9,820 bases of DNA. Origin: Betaproteobacteria bacterium UBA931 (GTDB taxonomy: Bacteria > Pseudomonadota > Gammaproteobacteria > Burkholderiales > Casimicrobiaceae). The position numbers and the translations under genes were made by a program. Of this stretch, positions 5,493-9,820 are shown piece after piece. The notes under the pieces were generated by a model. The model was not told the origin of the DNA, ran no database searches, and worked only from the letters and a program-made list of their open reading frames with translations. The DNA lies in contig DBDN01000005.1 of the NCBI GenBank assembly GCA_002293615.1, forward strand, positions 9,725 through 19,544. The letters run 5' to 3'. Numbering within the stretch: position 1 is the stretch's first letter; each line of letters begins with the position of its first letter.

Positions 5493-7778
5493 ATGATCGC
5501 TCAAGAACTGGAAGTTTCGCTGCACATAACGCTGGCGGAAGCGCGGCAAAAGCGTTACGAGTTCGTCACCGGCGAGCATCTGCTGTTGGCGCTTCTTGAC
5601 AATCCTTCCGCGTCCACCGCGCTACGTGCGTGCCATGTCGACCTTGAGGCGATACGGCAAGAGCTTTCTGCTTTCGTCGAGAAGCATACGCCGCGTTTAC
5701 GCGAGGGTGTTGAATTCGAAACGCAACCATCGCCGAGCTTTCAGCGCGTCTTGCAGCGCGCCGTATTGCAGGTGCAATCGTCGGGGCAAAACGAAGTCAC
5801 CGGCGCACATGTCCTCGTTGCCTTCTTTGGCGAAAAAGACACGCATTCTCTTTATTTTCTGAAAAAATTCGGCGCCACCCGCATGGATTTGGTGTCGTAT
5901 ATCGCGCACGGCCTGAAAAAAGAAAACAATGCCACACACAACGATGCCGCAAGCGCATCAGAAAGCGCCAAACCCGAAGGCGCGCTGTCGTCTTACACGA
6001 CAGATCTAACGCAACGGGTACGCGAAGGAAAAGTTGACCCGCTGATTGGTCGTGAAACCGAGCTTGACCGCGTTATCCAGGTTTTATGCCGCCGCCAGAA
6101 AAGTAACCCGCTCCTAGTCGGTGAAGCTGGTGTCGGCAAAACCGCGATTGCCGAAGGTTTGGCGGCGCGCATCGTCGAGGGCCAGGTTCCGGAGTTACTT
6201 GCCGACAGCCGCGTCTATTCGTTGGATATGGCGGCTCTTCTGGCCGGCACCAAATGGGGCGGCGATTTTGAGCAACGTTTGAAAGATGTGTTGCTTGATC
6301 TGGAAATGCAGCCTTCGCCCATCCTGTTCATCGATGAAATTCACACATTAATCGGCGCAGGATCCACCTCCGGCGGTACGCTTGACGCTTCCAATCTGCT
6401 CAAGCCCGCACTGTCAAACAGCAACTTGCGCTGTGTCGGCGCAACGACATACGGCGAGTTCCGCCAGATTTTCGAAAAAGACCATGCGTTATCGCGTCGC
6501 TTTCAAAAGATCGATGTGCCCGAACCGTCTATTCCAGAAACCATCGCGATTCTTAAAGGGTTGAAATCGCGTTTTGAGGAGCACCATCATATTCGTTACG
6601 CCAACGCCGCACTGACAAGCGCTGCGGAATTGTCGGCACGTTATCTCAATGACCGTTTCCTGCCGGACAAAGCCATCGACGTCATCGATGAAGCCGGCGC
6701 CGCGCAAAAAATGCTGCCCAAAAGCAAACAGAAAAAACAAATTAATCGCAGCGATATCGAAGACATTGTCGCAAAAATGGCGCGTATCCCACCGCGTACC
6801 GTATCCACCGATGATCGCCAGGCTCTTAAAAATCTTGATCGCGACCTAAAAAACGTTGTGTTCGGCCAGGATCAACCCATCCACGCGCTGGTTTCCGCGA
6901 TCCGCATGTCACGTTCCGGCTTGGGCAATCCGCGCCGCCCAATCGGCAGCTTTCTTTTTTCAGGCCCGACCGGCGTCGGCAAAACCGAAGTTGCCCGGCA
7001 ATTGGCGTTTTGTATGGGCATCGAACTGATCCGCTTTGACATGTCCGAATACATGGAGCGTCACGCCGTATCGCGCCTGATCGGCGCTCCGCCCGGCTAT
7101 GTCGGCTTTGACCAAGGTGGCCAGCTCACTGAGGCCGTCACCAAAACGCCGCATTGCGTCTTACTGCTCGATGAAATTGAAAAAGCGCACCCCGATATTT
7201 TCAATGTCCTCCTGCAAGTCATGGATAACGGCACCCTGACCGACAATAACGGACGCAAAGCCGATTTTCGCAACGTTGTGATGATCATGACCACCAACGC
7301 CGGCGCCAGCGAACTGGCGCGACAATCGATCGGTTTTTCCAAAGACAGGCAAGGCGGCGATGAGATTGCCGAAGTCAAGCGCATTTTCACGCCGGAATTC
7401 CGTAATCGCCTGGACGCCATTATTTCGTTCAAGCCGCTGGATCGCGATGTGATTCTCAAGATCGTCGACAAAATGCTCGTCGAGCTGGAAACGCAGCTCT
7501 TTGACAAAAAAGTGGAAGCAACATTCGGCGCCGCACTTAAAGACTTTCTGGCCGAAAAAGGCTTCGACCCCAAGATGGGCGCCCGCCCGATGATGCGTCT
7601 CATCCAGGACACTGTGCGCAAAGCGTTGGCCGACGAACTTCTGTTCGGAAAGCTCGTCTATGGCGGCAAAGTCTTTATCGACTACGACAAAAATATGGAG
7701 AAAGTGCTTCTGGATATTGAGGAAGTGAACGCGCCTGATGATAAACAAAAAGAGGCATTGACCGAATCAGGCGCTTGA
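5493..7778 (+). CDS. clpA: ClpA, ATP-dependent unfoldase subunit of the ClpAP protease
   Basis: A 761-residue AAA+ unfoldase that forms hexamers, unfolds substrates and threads them into ClpP. The protein begins MIAQELEVSLH, the usual ClpA start, with the double Clp N-terminal repeat (about 1-145) that docks ClpS. A charged Ala/Ser-rich linker leads to the first ATPase domain: Walker A GEAGVGKT 210-217, Walker B LFIDEIH 278-284. The second ATPase domain has Walker A GPTGVGKT 491-498 and Walker B LLLDEIE 557-563. The ClpP-docking tripeptide is present as IGF (613-615) in the loop preceding FTPEFRNRLD. There is no long middle domain, which separates it from ClpB and ClpC. The protein looks complete, and clpS lies 54 bases upstream. 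clpP is not in the window. A long terminator follows the stop. Confidence 0.98.
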   Translation: MIAQELEVSLHITLAEARQKRYEFVTGEHLLLALLDNPSASTALRACHVDLEAIRQELSAFVEKHTPRLREGVEFETQPSPSFQRVLQRAVLQVQSSGQNEVTGAHVLVAFFGEKDTHSLYFLKKFGATRMDLVSYIAHGLKKENNATHNDAASASESAKPEGALSSYTTDLTQRVREGKVDPLIGRETELDRVIQVLCRRQKSNPLLVGEAGVGKTAIAEGLAARIVEGQVPELLADSRVYSLDMAALLAGTKWGGDFEQRLKDVLLDLEMQPSPILFIDEIHTLIGAGSTSGGTLDASNLLKPALSNSNLRCVGATTYGEFRQIFEKDHALSRRFQKIDVPEPSIPETIAILKGLKSRFEEHHHIRYANAALTSAAELSARYLNDRFLPDKAIDVIDEAGAAQKMLPKSKQKKQINRSDIEDIVAKMARIPPRTVSTDDRQALKNLDRDLKNVVFGQDQPIHALVSAIRMSRSGLGNPRRPIGSFLFSGPTGVGKTEVARQLAFCMGIELIRFDMSEYMERHAVSRLIGAPPGYVGFDQGGQLTEAVTKTPHCVLLLDEIEKAHPDIFNVLLQVMDNGTLTDNNGRKADFRNVVMIMTTNAGASELARQSIGFSKDRQGGDEIAEVKRIFTPEFRNRLDAIISFKPLDRDVILKIVDKMLVELETQLFDKKVEATFGAALKDFLAEKGFDPKMGARPMMRLIQDTVRKALADELLFGKLVYGGKVFIDYDKNMEKVLLDIEEVNAPDDKQKEALTESGA

Positions 7779-7801
7779 TATTTTGCTTGCTCCTCTCATC
7801 C

Positions 7802-7843
7802 TGAAAACAAAAAAGCCGGATAAATCCGGCTTTTTTGTTTTCA
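7802..7843. terminator. Strong bidirectional intrinsic terminator between clpA and the hydrogenase operon
   Basis: Two perfectly complementary 20-base arms (7802-7821 and 7824-7843) are separated by only two bases. The core is AAAAAAGCCGGA / TCCGGCTTTTTT, with A and T runs on each side. It closes clpA from the left and the hydrogenase cytochrome b gene from the right, whose stop codon is 13 bases away. Confidence 0.95.
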
Positions 7844-7856
7844 ACAATCCAAATAC

Positions 7857-8570
7857 TCAATGTTCTTTGGTTTTGAACATCCGAATACCATCCACCATCG
7901 TGCCGATCACGGATTCTTTACCCATGATGTCTTCGCGAAACACCATATAAACATGCACCATCGCAAAGAGCAGGAGGTACCACATCATCAGGTGATGCAG
8001 TGTACGCACCGCCTGCGGTTCGCCAACCATGGTGTGCGTCCAGCCGAACCACGCCATCCAGCCATCGCCCCATGCCCACTGCTGCGCGTAAAGGCCGAAA
8101 CCGGTTACGATAATAACGATCGTACCCAATACAAACATCACAAACATTGCGATCTGCGCAAGCGGGTTATGCCCAACCCAAGACGGCGCTTCTTTACGCA
8201 GGAACAGGTAATACATCATCTGATCCCAAAGCCCGCGCCACCAATTAAAACGCCACACCGGCGGCAGGAAAATATCCCGCGAATGGTGGTTGCCGACAAA
8301 CGCCCAATAGATACGCATCAGAAACGCAACGGCGAAAATCATTGCGCATACAAAATGAATGATGCGAATCCAGGCAAAAAAGTAAATGAACGTCGCCTCG
8401 CCGCCAACATGAACCGCCGGTGGCGGCTCGCCGATCAGATAACCGGTAACCGCCAGCGGGACCATCATGGCAACCATCAGCCAATGCCACAAACGGACAG
8501 GCGCCTGATAGACATAAAGCTTTTCTACCGGCCCCGGTAATACGCGTCCTGAATATTTTTCAATTTCCAT
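7857..8570 (-). CDS. hyaC: [NiFe]-hydrogenase b-type cytochrome subunit (HyaC/HupC/HydC family)
   Basis: A 237-residue membrane subunit that anchors the hydrogenase and transfers electrons from the small subunit's iron-sulfur clusters to quinone. About four hydrophobic spans are visible. Candidate ligands for two b hemes are His29 (RLWHWLMV), His72 (IRIIHFVCA), His192 or His193 (RTLHHLMMW) and His206 (AMVHVYMVF). The 14-residue spacing between His192 and His206 matches that of the Wolinella HydC ligands. The start at 8570 is supported by AAGGAG (8578-8583) seven bases upstream. The large-subunit stop codon overlaps that ribosome site and only 11 bases separate the genes, indicating tight translational coupling. 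The gene is last in its operon. Maturation genes that often follow (hyaD and others) are absent, because the terminator shared with clpA comes next. Confidence 0.95.
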   Translation of the reverse strand: MEIEKYSGRVLPGPVEKLYVYQAPVRLWHWLMVAMMVPLAVTGYLIGEPPPAVHVGGEATFIYFFAWIRIIHFVCAMIFAVAFLMRIYWAFVGNHHSRDIFLPPVWRFNWWRGLWDQMMYYLFLRKEAPSWVGHNPLAQIAMFVMFVLGTIVIIVTGFGLYAQQWAWGDGWMAWFGWTHTMVGEPQAVRTLHHLMMWYLLLFAMVHVYMVFREDIMGKESVIGTMVDGIRMFKTKEH

Positions 8571-8577
8571 GACGGTT

Positions 8578-8583
8578 CTCCTT
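8578..8583 (-). promoter_or_regulatory. Ribosome binding site of hyaC overlapping the hyaB stop codon
   Basis: AAGGAG on the minus strand shares bases with the TAA stop of the large-subunit gene. Ribosomes ending hyaB translation are therefore placed to reinitiate on hyaC. Confidence 0.8.
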
Positions 8584-9820
8584 AACGAACCTGGACTTTA
8601 ACCAGTTCCTCGCCCTTATCGTTGAGCACGTGCGTTGCGCAAGCCAGACACGGATCAAAGCTGTGGATCGTACGCAAAATTTCCAGCGGCTGGTTCGGAT
8701 CGGCCATCGGCGTATTGAGCAAAGCCGCCTCATAAGCGCCGATTTTACCGTCCGCATCGCGCGGGCTGGCGTTCCACGTAGTCGGCACCACCGCCTGATA
8801 AGCGTCAATGCGCGTATCCTTGATTTTTATGTAATGTGCCAGCGCGCCACGCGGCGCTTCGCACGGGCCCGCGCCTTCGCATTCTTTTGCCCAGGTTTTC
8901 GGCTCCCATTTTTCCATGTTTGCCGTCGTCGTATCGCCCGCCTTGATGTTGGCCACGAGCTCGTTATAGAACTGCTTCATCTTGCGTGCCGCCCATTGCG
9001 CTTCAAGACCGCGCGCCGCGGTACGGCCAAGCGTTGAGAACAGCGCCGTAATCGGCAAACCGAGCGCACCGAGCAAACCATCGACCTGATCCTTGATTTC
9101 CGCATCGCCGCGCGCATAAGCAACGACATAGCGTGCCAACGGACCGACTTCCATCGGCTGGCCGCGCCAACGCGGCGCTTTGACCCAGGAATACTTGGCG
9201 TTTTCATCCACCTTCTGAATGTTGGTGCGCGATCCCTCAATGTTGCCGAGCTCAAAGTTCGGCTCGGTAACGCCGTCAAACGGATGCAACCCTTTCGACT
9301 CGTCCGCATACTTGTACCACGAATGCGTGACCCATTCTTGAATCTGCTCCCGATCCTTGAGATCGACGTCGAGCACCTCGTTTAAGTTGCCGTTTAAAAT
9401 GACTCCTGACGGTACCAGAAGGTTACCGTTCTCGTACGGTCCCGGCGTTATCGGAAACTCGCCGTAACTCATCAAATTCTGGCTGGAAATGCCGCCGCCG
9501 TAAGTCCAATCTTTATAGAAGCCGGCAATCGCAGTCAGATCCGGGATATAGACCTTCTCGATAAATTCGATGGTCTGGTCGCAGATATCGCGAACGATAT
9601 TAAGATAAAACTCGTTGACCGCGCCGACGGAGCCCGCGCCATCGATATTGATCGGCGAAGGCACACCGCCGACCAGCCAATTCGGATGCGGGTTTTTACC
9701 GCCGAAAATCGTATGAATCTTGACGATCTGGGTCTGGAAATCAAGCGCTTCCAGGTAGTGCGTTACCGCCATCAAATTTGCTTCCGGCGGCAGACGATAG
9801 GCCGGGTGCCCCCAATACGC
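8582..9820 (-). CDS. hyaB: [NiFe]-hydrogenase large subunit, group 1 membrane-bound type (C-terminal 412 residues)
   Basis: This subunit carries the Ni-Fe active site of a periplasmic uptake hydrogenase (HyaB/HupL/HoxG family). The frame is open to the right edge, so the N-terminus and the first active-site cysteine pair lie outside. The visible part starts AYWGHPAYRLPPEANLMAVT and contains HTIFGGKNPHPNWLVGG, CEAPRGALAHYIKIKD, VVPTTWNASPRD and GAYEAALLNTPMADPNQPLE, all typical of respiratory group 1 enzymes. The second nickel-binding pair is DPCLAC (8639-8656). The conserved His at 8630-8632 is the maturation cleavage point, leaving a 15-residue tail VLNDKGEELVKVQVR that a HyaD-type endopeptidase removes after Ni insertion. 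It is followed by the coupled cytochrome b gene. The small subunit is expected just outside the window. Oxygen tolerance (group 1d) cannot be judged without it. Confidence 0.96.
   Translation of the reverse strand, partial: AYWGHPAYRLPPEANLMAVTHYLEALDFQTQIVKIHTIFGGKNPHPNWLVGGVPSPINIDGAGSVGAVNEFYLNIVRDICDQTIEFIEKVYIPDLTAIAGFYKDWTYGGGISSQNLMSYGEFPITPGPYENGNLLVPSGVILNGNLNEVLDVDLKDREQIQEWVTHSWYKYADESKGLHPFDGVTEPNFELGNIEGSRTNIQKVDENAKYSWVKAPRWRGQPMEVGPLARYVVAYARGDAEIKDQVDGLLGALGLPITALFSTLGRTAARGLEAQWAARKMKQFYNELVANIKAGDTTTANMEKWEPKTWAKECEGAGPCEAPRGALAHYIKIKDTRIDAYQAVVPTTWNASPRDADGKIGAYEAALLNTPMADPNQPLEILRTIHSFDPCLACATHVLNDKGEELVKVQVR

Noticed and set aside
1..9820. Search for CRISPR arrays, insertion sequences, prophage genes, toxin-antitoxin pairs, tRNA and rRNA
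   Set aside because: No direct-repeat array, transposase, integrase or RNA gene signature was seen. Gene content and codon use look uniform and chromosomal.

Overview
This looks like an ordinary chromosomal segment of a proteobacterium, most likely a betaproteobacterium. The grounds are the clpS-clpA pair facing a divergent small cold-shock gene, the Ala/Pro-rich tail of the PNPase, and clear similarity throughout to proteobacterial housekeeping families. G+C looks moderate. I see no mobile element, phage gene, CRISPR array, tRNA or rRNA. The respiratory genes suggest a facultatively anaerobic organism that can oxidise H2 and probably take up lactate.

Layout. (1) Positions 1-951, + strand: the C-terminal part of pnp, ending in a strong intrinsic terminator. 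(2) 1019-1720, + strand: a TerC/YjbE-type membrane protein. A bidirectional terminator at about 1770-1800 separates it from the next block. (3) 1821-4796, - strand, in transcription order: cspA, its terminator, an L-lactate permease, a membrane-anchored tetraheme NapC/NirT-type cytochrome, and a small periplasmic monoheme cytochrome c. (4) 4797-5126: a 330-base divergent control region with a plausible cspA promoter and a perfect 16-base palindrome. (5) 5127-7778, + strand: clpS and clpA, the adaptor and unfoldase of the ClpAP protease. (6) A long bidirectional terminator at 7802-7843. (7) 7857-9820, - strand: the end of a group 1 membrane-bound [NiFe]-hydrogenase operon, with the b-type cytochrome subunit and most of the large subunit. 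The large subunit runs off the window.

How the genes work together. The hydrogenase large subunit oxidises H2 in the periplasm and its cytochrome b passes electrons to quinone. The tetraheme NapC-type protein would take electrons from quinol and could pass them to the small cytochrome c encoded just downstream. The terminal reductase is not here. A near-perfect FNR/ANR box at 2844-2857 upstream of the tetraheme gene suggests this pair is induced without oxygen. Both cytochromes lack a methionine where the closest well-known families carry a heme ligand.

No new defence or mobile system is visible. The points most worth checking are the FNR box, the unusual heme ligation of the two-gene cytochrome module, and the terminator that sits in front of (and fixes the start of) the lactate permease.
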